Shown here: one piece after another, positions 8,519 to 17,350 of the stretch
Layout of the letters: every line of letters begins with the position of its first letter
Position numbering within the stretch: the first letter of the stretch is position 1
Assembly: GCA_013821985.1 (NCBI GenBank)
Contig: PNJQ01000011.1
Location: 1 to 63,001 of the forward strand
DNA: 63,001 nt
Origin: Opitutus sp.
Lineage (GTDB): Bacteria > Verrucomicrobiota > Verrucomicrobiia > Opitutales > Opitutaceae
Reading direction: 5' to 3'
Translations under genes and position numbers: made by a program
The notes under the pieces: model-generated
The model's input: the letters and a program-made list of their open reading frames with translations, nothing else
What the model was told of the DNA's origin: nothing
Databases searched by the model: none

Positions 8519-10369
8519 GTGCAAAAAACCAAAATCGCGGGCCTGATTGCCGGAATGTTCGGAATTGTCGCGGTGTTCGCGCTCGCTCCGCGCGAACGCG
8601 CCCGCACCGCGGGCGCGCAACCCGCCGAAGCTGCGCCGACGCGGAGTGACGTTGCGGCCGTCTCCGTGCTCGGCAACGCCCGGACCACCGAACTCACCCG
8701 CACGGTTCGGGCGCGATTCGCGACTTTGCCCGAAACTGATGTCACGCGAACGGCGACCGATATTTTTCCCGGCGCCGCGGAGTTGCTGACGTCGTGGCAT
8801 GCGTCCCACCCGCGCGAGGTCACGGTCGCGCCGTATCCGGATCTCCCGCTGAAATTCACGCAGACCAAGCTCACGCGGGATGGCGACATCGCGACGTGGG
8901 TCGGTCGCGATCCGGAATTGCCCGGCGCCACCCTCGTCGGTGTCGCGCGTCCCGGCGGTTACGACGCGGTCCTGCTCGTGCCCGGGGCGAGTCAATTTTT
9001 CATTCACGTGCGCGAGGGACTCGTGCGCATCGAGGAATCTGTTGCCTCGGGAGCGGATTGTGGGGTGGGCGACCTGCCGATGAGGTCGGTCGCCGCGCGC
9101 GAACCGGCGGTGCACTATGCCGAGGCGGGCGACGCGGCGGTGAACGCGCTCGATGTCACCGAATCGATCCACGCGGTAACGGCGCCGCTCTATTCGGACG
9201 TGCTTTTTCTCTACAATGCGCACGCGCTAACGGTCGCGCAGCAGCGCTCGACCGATCCCATCGGTTACATCGACGGCTACTCGCGCGCGTCGCTTGAGAC
9301 CTGCAGCCAGGCGCTCGTGAACAGCCGGATCGATGCGTTCGCGTGGCGTTACCTCGGGCTTGCCTCCGCCCCGAGTTATCCGGCGAAGACGACGGTGGGC
9401 CAGGAAGTCGAAGTCCTTGCGCCGGATGGGCCGCTTTATTCGTTCGTGCAGGACATCCGCCGGGGCTACGGTGCCGACCAGGTGTTGATGTGGCTCGGCA
9501 CCGGTGACCGCAAGGGCGCGGCCTACACCGGCGGCCGGGGGAACCCGGCGCCGCTCGAAGGCGCGGTGGCGGTGTTGCGCATCACTGCGCCGGTCCTGGT
9601 GCTTGCCCACGAACTCGGTCATAACTTCGGTTGTCATCATGATCGCGCGCACGCCGGCTCCGGTGGCGGCGATCAGCCGCAGCCCGATGGCGACGGGTTT
9701 TGGTGCTACGGTCTGTTGTGGAACGATCCCGTGAGCGAGGGCACAACGACTTCGGGCACGATCATGGCGTATGCCGATTGGGTGGTGCCGTATTACACGA
9801 ATCCGGCGATCACACTCGACGTGACCTCGACGATGCAGGGCCGGCCTGGCGCGCCGCGCAGCTTGGGCATGCGGACGATTGGTTTTGCCGAAAGCGATCC
9901 ACGCGCGGCGAACAACGTCCGCGTCTTGCTCGACGGCGCACCGACGATCATCGCGCACGGCGTCGAGGATGAGCGCGCTCCCGCGATTTGGGATCACCCG
10001 CAAAACGCCTCGTTGGTGGCGGGAGCGTCGATGTCGTTGTCGGTTGCCGCCTCAGGCCGGAATCTTGCCTATCAGTGGTCGCGCAACGGAACCGCGATCG
10101 CCGGCGCGACGTCCTCCGTGCTCGCCCGCACGTTCGCCGCGGCTGACGCTGGCGACTACACGGTCGCCGTCACCAATTCGCGTGGCACTGCGACGAGTCG
10201 TGCGGCCACCGTCAGCGCTACGGCGGCTCCGGCGCCCACTACTCCCTCGCTGCCGACGCCTTCGAATAGCGGCGCGGGTGGCGGAGGGGGCGGTGGCAGT
10301 CCGAGTTGGTTCTTCCTCGCGACAGTGGCTGCGCTCGCGGCGCTGCGCCGCAAGTGCCGACCTAACTGA
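8519..10369 (+). CDS. Secreted reprolysin-like zinc metallopeptidase with Ig-like domain and Gly-rich C-terminal tag
   Basis: The 616-residue product starts with a signal peptide (about 1-30). A propeptide-like region follows, then a metzincin catalytic domain with the zinc motif HELGHNFGCHHD near residue 364 and a Met-turn GTIMAYA near 415. About 484-565 is an Ig-like domain with the pattern LAYQWSRNGTAIAGATSS and ADAGDYTVAVTN. The C-terminus is GGGGGGGSPS, a hydrophobic stretch WFFLATVAALAAL, and RRK. This tripartite tail resembles GlyGly-CTERM-type surface sorting signals and is nearly copied in the 13792-16509 gene. Substrate is unknown. Its 3' end overlaps the convergent M14 gene by eight bases. 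Confidence 0.87.
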   Translation: MQKTKIAGLIAGMFGIVAVFALAPRERARTAGAQPAEAAPTRSDVAAVSVLGNARTTELTRTVRARFATLPETDVTRTATDIFPGAAELLTSWHASHPREVTVAPYPDLPLKFTQTKLTRDGDIATWVGRDPELPGATLVGVARPGGYDAVLLVPGASQFFIHVREGLVRIEESVASGADCGVGDLPMRSVAAREPAVHYAEAGDAAVNALDVTESIHAVTAPLYSDVLFLYNAHALTVAQQRSTDPIGYIDGYSRASLETCSQALVNSRIDAFAWRYLGLASAPSYPAKTTVGQEVEVLAPDGPLYSFVQDIRRGYGADQVLMWLGTGDRKGAAYTGGRGNPAPLEGAVAVLRITAPVLVLAHELGHNFGCHHDRAHAGSGGGDQPQPDGDGFWCYGLLWNDPVSEGTTTSGTIMAYADWVVPYYTNPAITLDVTSTMQGRPGAPRSLGMRTIGFAESDPRAANNVRVLLDGAPTIIAHGVEDERAPAIWDHPQNASLVAGASMSLSVAASGRNLAYQWSRNGTAIAGATSSVLARTFAAADAGDYTVAVTNSRGTATSRAATVSATAAPAPTTPSLPTPSNSGAGGGGGGGSPSWFFLATVAALAALRRKCRPN

Positions 10370-11108
10370 GCAGCGCGTCGATCGCGGCGCGCAGAGCGGC
10401 GTGTTGGGTGGCGACGCGTTGGTCGAGCGGCAGCGCAGTAGGCGTCTCGAACGTGTAGCTGAAATTCGTGTGATGGTGCCGGAGGTAGATCGCTTCCGGC
10501 CACTGTTCGCGCAGCAGCGGATCGCTCACGGGACGGATAATGCCTGGCGCGGCGGATTCGCGACCATCGATAATCGCGCTCATCTCGATCGGACAATGCA
10601 ACGCGGCCGCGGCAAGCGTCGCGTCGGCGAGCGTCGGGCGGTGGTCAGGGTTGAGTTCGTAGAGGTAAAAACCGAGCGCGTCGTAGTCTTCGTGCAGACA
10701 AAAATTCGCGTCGAAGCGCGGTTGGCGCTCCAGCCATGCGACGTGCGCGCGCACTTCGGCGGTAGTCGGGTGGAGGTAGTCGCGGTTGAGGTCGATGCGT
10801 TCGAAGTTCTCGCGTGTGCCCGCGGCGAGGCCGGTCGGATTGAGCAGCGGGCAGACGAACCAGTTCGCGCGCGCGTCGAAGAAGCCTTCCTCGACCAGCC
10901 GCAGCAACGCCCACGGCGGCGCCGGTTCGTCGCCGTGCATGCCGGAGGAAACGTAGACCGCGCGCGCCGTCGCAGCTCCTTTCGTGTAGGCCATGAGGGC
11001 ATGACCTTCGATGGCGCCGAATTGTTCGGGGGCGAACCCGCTGGCCCGCGCCGCCGCATCGAAACGGGTCGTGAAGGCGCGCGGATCGAGCGGCAGCGGC
11101 GTGGGCAT
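10362..11108 (-). CDS. M14-family zinc carboxypeptidase/deacylase-like protein
   Basis: The 248-residue product has SGMHGDEPAPPWALL near residue 50, the family's first zinc motif (His and Glu). It continues with LLNPTGLAAGTREN, RIDLNRDY and the second metal histidine in CLHEDYDALG. This is the pattern of the M14/succinylglutamate desuccinylase superfamily, whose members trim peptides (including murein peptides) or N-acyl groups. No signal peptide is seen, so it is probably cytoplasmic. ATG 11108 is chosen because the family core begins shortly after it; the longer frame runs into the gltX leader repeat. The exact substrate is unresolved. Confidence 0.75.
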   Translation of the reverse strand: MPTPLPLDPRAFTTRFDAAARASGFAPEQFGAIEGHALMAYTKGAATARAVYVSSGMHGDEPAPPWALLRLVEEGFFDARANWFVCPLLNPTGLAAGTRENFERIDLNRDYLHPTTAEVRAHVAWLERQPRFDANFCLHEDYDALGFYLYELNPDHRPTLADATLAAAALHCPIEMSAIIDGRESAAPGIIRPVSDPLLREQWPEAIYLRHHHTNFSYTFETPTALPLDQRVATQHAALRAAIDALLS

Positions 11109-11172
11109 GAATTGTTTCAAGCAGAGTTCAGGGCGGGAAGGCACGACGAAACTCGGCCGGTGGAGGCTTGGA

Positions 11173-11206
11173 AATTTGTGTTCATTCGTGTCCATTCGTG
11201 GTTCTC
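11173..11206. repeat. Single arm of an AACCACGAATGGACAC-type extragenic repeat
   Basis: Read on the minus strand this is GAACCACGAATGGACACGAA followed by TGAACACAAATT. It lies ten bases before the gltX start. It is a cousin of the full palindrome at 13640-13720 (AACCACGGATTTCACGG...), but the second arm is absent here. Confidence 0.6.
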
Positions 11207-11215
11207 CATTCCCTC

Positions 11216-12610
11216 ATGTCGCAAGTCCGCGTTCGCTTCGCTCCCAGTCCCACCGGTTTTTTCCACATCGGCAGCGCCCGCACGGCGTTGTTCAACTGGC
11301 TCTACGCCCGCCACACCGGCGGCACGTTCATCCTGCGCATTGAGGACACGGACAAGGAGCGCAACAGCGAGGAGTTCCTCCGCCTCATCTACGACAGCCT
11401 GACGTGGCTGGGGCTCGATTGGGACGAGGGTCCGAACGCCAATGGCGTCGGCGAACGCGGTGCTTTTGGCCCGTATCGCCAGAGTGCGCGCGGCGCGATC
11501 TACGAGGAATACAAACAGAAGCTCCTCGCCAACGGTCGCGCCTACGAGAAGGACGGTGCGATCTGGTTCAAGATGCTCGGCGAGCGTTACCGCGTGTTCG
11601 ACGACCATCGCAAGAAGGAGGTCGAGAAAGTGAAGAGCGCGCCGGTCGTGATCGACGACCAGATCCGCGGTCGCGTCGAGCGCATGGAGGACGAGGATTT
11701 CGTCATTTTCCGTTCGGACGGCAACCCGGTGTTCCATTTCGTGAACGTCGTTGACGACATCACGATGCAGGTCTCGCACATCATCCGCGGCGAGGATCAC
11801 CTTTCCAACACGAGCAAGCACGTGCGCCTCTACGAAGGCTTCGGCGTGACGCCGCCAATCTTCGCGCACATCCCGCTCATCCTGAAATCGCCCGAGATGG
11901 GGCAGGGCAAAATGTCGAAGCGCGACAAGGGCGCATTGATCGAGGAATACCAGCAGCGCCACTTCTTGCCCGAGGCGCTGGTGAATTACATCTCACTCCT
12001 TGGCTGGAATCCGGGCGACGACCGCGAGAAGCTCACCACCGCGGAGATCGTGCGACTGTTCGATTTGCCCGCGGTGAACAAGAGCGGCGCGAAGTTCGAT
12101 CCCAAGAAACTCGCCAACCTCAACATGCAGTATCTGCTCGAGTTGCCGGCGGAAAAATTTCTCGCGCTGGCAAAGGACTATTTTGCGCTGCAGCCGAACG
12201 GCGCCGCAGTGCTCACGAACGAAGCCTACTTTCGCGAAATCATGCTGCTCGCGCAGCCGAAGATCAAATCGATCGACGAACTCGGCGCCTACACGGCGTA
12301 TTTCTTCAGCGACGAATTCTCCATCGACGCGAAAGTGAAGGAGAAGTTGATGGCGAAGGGCGATCCGAAGGCGCGACTCGCGGAGCTAATCGCAGCGCTG
12401 CCGGCGATGGATTTCTCGAGCGACGCCGCCATCGAGGCCGCGCTGAAGGCGCTGGCCGAGAGCAAGCAGCTCGGCTTCGGCGACTACCAAGGCATCGCGC
12501 GCCTTGCCGTTACCGGCACGAACGCGGGTCCGAGCATCACGAGCATTTTCCGCGTGCTCGGGAAGGAGCGCGTCGCCGCGCGGCTGGCGAAGTTTGGGGC
12601 GGGGCTCTGA
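11216..12610 (+). CDS. gltX: Glutamyl-tRNA synthetase
   Basis: GltX charges tRNA(Glu) with glutamate. The 464-residue class I synthetase shows [20 protein letters not shown] at the N-terminus (HIGH-type motif), [22 protein letters not shown] near residue 186, and the KMSKR loop in [12 protein letters not shown] near 240. Then comes the C-terminal anticodon-binding part. ATG 11216 is used because the HIGH motif must lie near the N-terminus. Because glnS is also present in the window, this enzyme need not charge tRNA(Gln). Confidence 0.96.
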   Translation: MSQVRVRFAPSPTGFFHIGSARTALFNWLYARHTGGTFILRIEDTDKERNSEEFLRLIYDSLTWLGLDWDEGPNANGVGERGAFGPYRQSARGAIYEEYKQKLLANGRAYEKDGAIWFKMLGERYRVFDDHRKKEVEKVKSAPVVIDDQIRGRVERMEDEDFVIFRSDGNPVFHFVNVVDDITMQVSHIIRGEDHLSNTSKHVRLYEGFGVTPPIFAHIPLILKSPEMGQGKMSKRDKGALIEEYQQRHFLPEALVNYISLLGWNPGDDREKLTTAEIVRLFDLPAVNKSGAKFDPKKLANLNMQYLLELPAEKFLALAKDYFALQPNGAAVLTNEAYFREIMLLAQPKIKSIDELGAYTAYFFSDEFSIDAKVKEKLMAKGDPKARLAELIAALPAMDFSSDAAIEAALKALAESKQLGFGDYQGIARLAVTGTNAGPSITSIFRVLGKERVAARLAKFGAGL

Positions 12611-12761
12611 GCGATTGGGACCGCGCGCCTGATTGGTCTAGCCACCTGCCGTCAAAATCGGACGCCGCGCCTTCGCACGTTCGCGCGATTCCGCGGCGAG
12701 GGCGCCCGGGCTCCACCAACAATTCGATTACATTGGCATTCGTATCGGGAAGAGCGCCGAC

Positions 12762-12778
12762 GAGCCGTGAGCCTCGGC
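12762..12778. repeat. 17-base dispersed repeat (copy 1)
   Basis: GAGCCGTGAGCCTCGGC occurs here and, inverted, at 42704-42720, both between genes. The remaining bases of the 247-base gap between gltX and yceH show no gene. Confidence 0.5.
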
Positions 12779-12857
12779 TCGCTCCGCGCTCGCCGCGCTG
12801 ACGAATTGCCGCGCCAGTACCGAATTTTGACCGTGAAGCTAGCGCCACGACAGGCAC

Positions 12858-13538
12858 CTAATCGAACTTCTTTCGGAACTCATCGAACTCGCGTCGCAGC
12901 TCGGCCAACTGACGTTTCAGTTCGGCGTTGTCCGCTTCGAGCTGCTTCATGAGCTCGGTGTCGGATGACAGCGGAGCGGTGAAGGCCGCGGGATTGTCGC
13001 CGGGAGCGATTGCGGCAGGGACAAAGGTCGGCGCTCCACTCAGAAGGTGGGCGTAGCGCGATTCTTTCGTGCCGGGCGCGCGCGGGAGCAGCGTGACGAG
13101 CGACGGCTGCGGCGCCTCGCGATTCGCGAGACCGCCAAGTTTTGCCTGCACGTCGGCGAGATCGGCAAATTCATGCATGCGACCGGTGCGACCGCGAAGT
13201 TCGCCGACCGTTTGCGGTCCGCGCAACAGCAACACGCAGAGCAGGGATACCTCGGCGCGCTTCAGTTCGAAGACCTCCGTTGCTTTGTGCGCAAACTTCA
13301 GCACCCGGCTGTCGCCGCCGGTGATCACGACGGCGAGTCGCTTGTCGCGCAGCTTGTCGAGCGCGCGCGTCACGTCGGCTTCGGTGATCGCCATCACCGG
13401 CTCGCGGTTGTTGAGCTGGTTGCAGGCGTTGACGAGTGCGTTGAGCGAAAGCGGATAGTAGTCGGGCGTGGTGAGGTCTTTCTCGATCAATGCACCGAGC
13501 ACGCGAGCTTCGATGGCGTCGAGTTGCGGGAGATCCAT
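12858..13538 (-). CDS. YceH/UPF0502 family protein (DUF480)
   Basis: The 226-residue product begins LDAIEARVLGALIEKDLTTP and contains YPLSLNALVNACNQLNNREPV, the hallmark of the DUF480 family with tandem winged-helix folds. It ends in a heptad-like coiled coil (about 195-226, ELMKQLEADNAELKRQLAEL). The molecular role is not established; the fold suggests nucleic-acid or protein binding. It starts at ATG 13538 and stands alone between gltX and a large palindrome. Confidence 0.9.
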   Translation of the reverse strand: MDLPQLDAIEARVLGALIEKDLTTPDYYPLSLNALVNACNQLNNREPVMAITEADVTRALDKLRDKRLAVVITGGDSRVLKFAHKATEVFELKRAEVSLLCVLLLRGPQTVGELRGRTGRMHEFADLADVQAKLGGLANREAPQPSLVTLLPRAPGTKESRYAHLLSGAPTFVPAAIAPGDNPAAFTAPLSSDTELMKQLEADNAELKRQLAELRREFDEFRKKFD

Positions 13539-13639
13539 AGCGCAACACTACGCCGCACACGCGACTCGGCAACTCTCCGCATCTTTGTCGAAAGCGCCAC
13601 AGACGAGTCGGCGCATACCGCGAGGAGTCGGTCCTTTCT

Positions 13640-13720
13640 AACCACGGATTTCACGGATGACACGGATGAGAAGCCCCAGGCCTTGATGCGTGATCCGTGT
13701 CGTCCGTGAAATCCGTGGTT
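13640..13720. repeat. Large extragenic palindrome, ACGGATTTCACGG family
   Basis: Arm 13640-13667 (AACCACGGATTTCACGGATG followed by ACACGGAT) pairs with 13693-13720 at 27 of 28 positions around a 25-base spacer. It stands between yceH and the metallopeptidase gene. Such AACCACGGAT repeats are common intergenic elements in several phyla. One related half-copy is at 11173-11206. Confidence 0.85.
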
Positions 13721-13791
13721 CAGACACGCACGCGCACAAGTGGCGGAACTGCGCTCGCCTTGCTCGTCTCTGCGAACTTTGCTCTTTCCGC

Positions 13792-16509
13792 TCAGCGTTT
13801 CAGCCGGCGCAGGAGGAGTGCGGTGGCGACGGCGACAGCGAAGAGGAGCGACGGCGAGCCGCCACCACCGCCACCGCCGGATGCCGGAGGACTCGGCGTG
13901 GGCGTCGGCGTCGGAGTAGGAGTGGGTGTCGGAGTGGAACTCGTGCCCGAAAGAGTGAGCGTCGTGACGGCGGCATCGAAATTGAGGCGACGCAGCGCGG
14001 CGTTGCCGGTGTCAGCGATCATGAGGGCGTCGCCGCTCGCGGTGATCGCGCGCGGGAGGTTGAACCACGCATCGCGTCCCGTGCCGTCCTTGAGACTGCT
14101 GCTGCGGGTGAGACCGGCGAAGGTGAGGACCGTGCCGCCGGGCGTGATGCGCCGGATGAAGCACGAGTTCACGTCGGTGACGTAGAGATTGTCGTCGCTG
14201 CCGACGGCGATGCCGGTCGGCGTGTCGAACAGCGCGCCGGTGCCGACGGTGGAATCGAAAAATCCCGCTCGGCCCGCCATGCCGGCGAGCGTCGTGACTT
14301 CGCCAGCGGGGGTGATTTTGCGGATCAGATGATTGCCGGTGTCGGCGACGTAGAGGTTGCCGGCGGCATCGAACGCGAGTCCGCGCGGTTCACGAAAGCG
14401 CGCGGCGCCGCCGATGCCGTTCTGGTTGCCGGGTGCGCCGGCTTGGCCGGCGAAGGTCGTGACGGTGCCCGGGAGCACAATCCGCCGGACGGTGTGGTTC
14501 TGCGTGTCGGCGACATACAGCGATCCGTCTGGGGCGCGTGCGATGCCGCTCGGCGCGTTGAACCGAGCCGCGGTCCCGGCGCCATCCTGACTGCCGGCGG
14601 CGCCCACATTGCCGGCGACCGTCGTGACGTTGCCCGCGGAACTGATGGCGCGGACCAGCTGATTGCCGCTGTCCACCACGAATACGTTGCCTGAAGCGGA
14701 ATCGCGCACGATGCCAATTGGATCAGTGAAACGCGCCGCGCTGGCGGTGCCATCGTTCGAGCCCGGCGCGCCGCGCGCTCCGGCGAAAACCGTCACGGTG
14801 CCCGAGACGCTGACTTGCAGGATCGCATCGTCGCTCGTGTCCGCGACGAGGAATCCGCCGGAGCCGTCGGGGGTGAGTCCGGCGGCGAAAGGCAGCAAGA
14901 GCGGCGCGACCGTCAGCGTGGCCGGGGCGCTGGTGGCGCTGCCGAGATTGCCGAGGCCGGTGAGCTGGTAGCGAAATTGGAGACCGTGATGTGCGGTCGT
15001 GGCGTTCGAGAGCGTGAGCTGACTCGAGATGCCGCCGCTGTAGGTGGTGTCGTTCGAAACGTTGGTCCACGATGCGCCGCCGTTGGTGGAGAGCTGCCAT
15101 TGCACAGCGTTGTTCGAATTCGGCACGGAAAACGACACGTTGCGGCCGGCAGTGACGGTCTGATTGGGCAACGCGCTCGCGAGCACCGTCAGCGTCGCCA
15201 CGGTCGAGGTGACGGTGCCGCCCGCGTTGGTGAGGCGAACTTCGTAATCGCCGGCGCGGGCCGCATCGGCGGCGCTGAGCGTCAGCGTGGAACTCGTCGC
15301 GCCGTCGATCAGCGTGCCGTTGCGCAGCCATTGGAACGACGTCGCGCCAGTGGCATCGACGGCGAGCGTGACGTTGCCGCCCGGGGAGATGAACAGGCTC
15401 GAGGGCTGACGGCGAATGACAGGCGGAGCGGTGTTGCCGGGGGCGAAGGCGAGATTGAGCACGATCGGTGCGGCGTCGCCGTTCAGGCCATCGACCGCGA
15501 TGTGGTAGGTCGTCCCCGAGGTCGTGCTGAACGTCACGGCGCTCGTCCGCACGGTATTGCCGTTAGCGTTGTCGCTCGACGCGACCTGCGTGAGCGAGGA
15601 AACGCTGCTACCCGTATAGACGGCCAGCAGCGTATCGAAGAGGCTGCCGGTCGTCGTGACTGCGGCGCTGCCGATGGTTGGCGCGGTCCAGCGCCACCAA
15701 ACCGAGCGGCCGCCGGCGTTGCCGGCGTGGGCGGGCTCGCCGCCTTCTTTTGAGGCAGCGACGTTGGTGCCGTCGAGCGCGGCGGGCAGGTCGGCGGTGA
15801 TGACTGTGGCCGACGAGAAATTGTTGTTCACCGGCACAAAGCCGGGCGCGCCGTAGAGCGCCTGAGCGCCGGCGATGTCGTCGGCCTGCAGCGCATCGAG
15901 CGTGTTGCTGACGCGGCTGTTCATGATGGCCACGACGCTCTGCGGCGGCGAATCCTCGTCAGGGTGATCGAGCCCGAGCACGTGACCGAGTTCGTGCAGT
16001 GCGACGCGGCGCAGGTCGAAACGCTCGGGATTGGCGGCGCGCGGACCGCGGTAGGAGTCCCAGGTCCAGATCGGATTGAAGAGCACGTCGCCTTCCGCGC
16101 GTGTGGTGCCGGTGACGCGGGTGAGCGCGACGGCCAGGACGTTCGTGCCGAAGGCCGAGCCGTTGATGGTTGGCGTCATGACAACCTCGTTGATGCCGTT
16201 GCCGTTGACGTTATCTGCCGTGGGCAGGATCGACGGGGCGAGCTGAATGATGCCGAGCACGGTGTTCCACTCGTGCACGGCGGCCTCGACGGTCGTGTTG
16301 TAGGTCGTGCCGTCGAGTAGCGCCGCTGACGCGGGCATGCGGATATTGATCGGCACGGCGCCCGGGTTCCACGAGATGGGGAAGGGGCCGCTGAAATCGG
16401 TGATGAAATCGTAGGCACGGACTGCCGGCGCCAGCCCTGCCAGCGTGAGCGCAAGCGCGACGGCAGCGAGCGGGCAAACGGGCGGCTCAGTGAAGTTTCT
16501 GGCGCACAT
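13792..16509 (-). CDS. Secreted matrixin-like metallopeptidase with Ig-like and NHL repeats and Gly-rich C-terminal tag
   Basis: The 905-residue product has a signal peptide (1 to about 30). A catalytic domain follows with HELGHVLGLDHPDE near residue 170 and a Met-turn IMNSRVSNTLDALQADDIAG. Next is a beta-sandwich (about 235-370) resembling pre-peptidase C-terminal domains, then two Ig-like domains (about 375-540). Five or six NHL repeats (about 555-850) carry repeated GIAVGSDDNLYVTDV and GLAFDAAGNLYVADTGNHLI units. A Thr-Pro linker leads to SGGGGGGGSPS, a hydrophobic segment and RRLKR, the same tail as the 8519 peptidase. ATG 16509 overlaps the upstream gene end by 23 bases, so the two are probably co-translated. 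Confidence 0.88.
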   Translation of the reverse strand: MCARNFTEPPVCPLAAVALALTLAGLAPAVRAYDFITDFSGPFPISWNPGAVPINIRMPASAALLDGTTYNTTVEAAVHEWNTVLGIIQLAPSILPTADNVNGNGINEVVMTPTINGSAFGTNVLAVALTRVTGTTRAEGDVLFNPIWTWDSYRGPRAANPERFDLRRVALHELGHVLGLDHPDEDSPPQSVVAIMNSRVSNTLDALQADDIAGAQALYGAPGFVPVNNNFSSATVITADLPAALDGTNVAASKEGGEPAHAGNAGGRSVWWRWTAPTIGSAAVTTTGSLFDTLLAVYTGSSVSSLTQVASSDNANGNTVRTSAVTFSTTSGTTYHIAVDGLNGDAAPIVLNLAFAPGNTAPPVIRRQPSSLFISPGGNVTLAVDATGATSFQWLRNGTLIDGATSSTLTLSAADAARAGDYEVRLTNAGGTVTSTVATLTVLASALPNQTVTAGRNVSFSVPNSNNAVQWQLSTNGGASWTNVSNDTTYSGGISSQLTLSNATTAHHGLQFRYQLTGLGNLGSATSAPATLTVAPLLLPFAAGLTPDGSGGFLVADTSDDAILQVSVSGTVTVFAGARGAPGSNDGTASAARFTDPIGIVRDSASGNVFVVDSGNQLVRAISSAGNVTTVAGNVGAAGSQDGAGTAARFNAPSGIARAPDGSLYVADTQNHTVRRIVLPGTVTTFAGQAGAPGNQNGIGGAARFREPRGLAFDAAGNLYVADTGNHLIRKITPAGEVTTLAGMAGRAGFFDSTVGTGALFDTPTGIAVGSDDNLYVTDVNSCFIRRITPGGTVLTFAGLTRSSSLKDGTGRDAWFNLPRAITASGDALMIADTGNAALRRLNFDAAVTTLTLSGTSSTPTPTPTPTPTPTPSPPASGGGGGGGSPSLLFAVAVATALLLRRLKR

Positions 16510-17119
16510 AGTCGGCCCTCCGGGTGGAACGGATCTGGGTAACGAACTCCGCGGGCGTGAGCGCATCGGCGGTGCTCACGACGCGGCGCTGGCGTTCGGC
16601 CACGTCGCCCGACGTCATGGGCAGCGCGACCTCGGCGACGTCCTGCAGCGGCACGTCGTTGCTGCGGGCGACGAACTCGCGTCCGGTGACGGGGTCGCGG
16701 TGCACGGGATAGCGGCCGTGCATCATCGCCACGAGCGGCGTGATCGTGCGGCCATTGTCGCGCACGAAGAGGAAGTCCTCGTCGCCGACGCGAAACACGG
16801 GCGCGCCGTTCACGATCAGGCGGTCGTCGCCAATCCGGCCGCCGAGCATCTCCAGTTCGACGATGGCGGGCGGCTGACCGGCGGCGGTTTCGCGGATGCG
16901 CAGCCGCACCTTCGTGAGGATCAGGCGGCCTTGCGGGCCGTCGCGGTATTCGGCCCGCACGGATTCGACGACGGCCCGCACGACGTAGTCGGATTCGTTG
17001 ACGAGTTGATCGAAGACGGGCGGGACGACGGTGGTCGCGCGGAGCGGCGCGGTGACAGCGAGTCCGAGTAAGGCGATGGCGGCGGCGCGCACGACTCGGC
17101 GAAGCGGGGCGGCTTTCAT
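16487..17119 (-). CDS. Secreted protein of unknown function, coupled to the matrixin gene
   Basis: The 210-residue product starts with a signal peptide, MKAAPLRRVVRAAAIALLGL and cleavage near ATT. The mature part is beta-rich: FDQLVNESDYVVRAVVESVR, RLILTKVRLRIRE, and a charged C-terminus (DALTPAEFVTQIRS). I do not recognise a family with confidence. It lies just upstream of the matrixin-like peptidase and overlaps it by 23 bases, so it may be a chaperone, inhibitor or partner of that protease. ATG 17119 was chosen because the signal peptide begins there; the extension to 17290 lies in repeat-rich DNA. Confidence 0.7.
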   Translation of the reverse strand: MKAAPLRRVVRAAAIALLGLAVTAPLRATTVVPPVFDQLVNESDYVVRAVVESVRAEYRDGPQGRLILTKVRLRIRETAAGQPPAIVELEMLGGRIGDDRLIVNGAPVFRVGDEDFLFVRDNGRTITPLVAMMHGRYPVHRDPVTGREFVARSNDVPLQDVAEVALPMTSGDVAERQRRVVSTADALTPAEFVTQIRSTRRADYVRQKLH

Positions 17120-17210
17120 GGTGGGAAGAGTGGCGAATATTCCCGTCGGTGCAACGTCGGCGCGGTGAGTGCGACGTTTGCGAGGATGAAGCGGAAAGAA
17201 CGCGGCGAGT

Positions 17211-17265
17211 GCGCCGGCACACCGGCGCAGGCGCGCGTTTTTATCGCCTGCAAGCAGGCCCCTCC
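17211..17265. repeat. Small palindrome plus half of a dispersed repeat
   Basis: GCGCCGG (17211-17217) and CCGGCGC (17222-17228) form a perfect hairpin. Bases 17244-17265 (TCGCCTGCAAGCAGGCCCCT...) match one arm of the 3385 and 57292 repeat family; no partner arm is seen. Confidence 0.5.
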
Positions 17266-17350
17266 AAAATTCACACGGGGTGGTTGCCACTAATCCGACG
17301 CAACATCCCGCGCCCGGAGCACGCGGGCTACATCGAACGATCAGCGATCG

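Noticed and set aside
13880-13945. A possible tandem DNA repeat
   Set aside because: It is the degenerate coding sequence of a Thr-Pro linker in the matrixin-like protein, not a separate repeat element.
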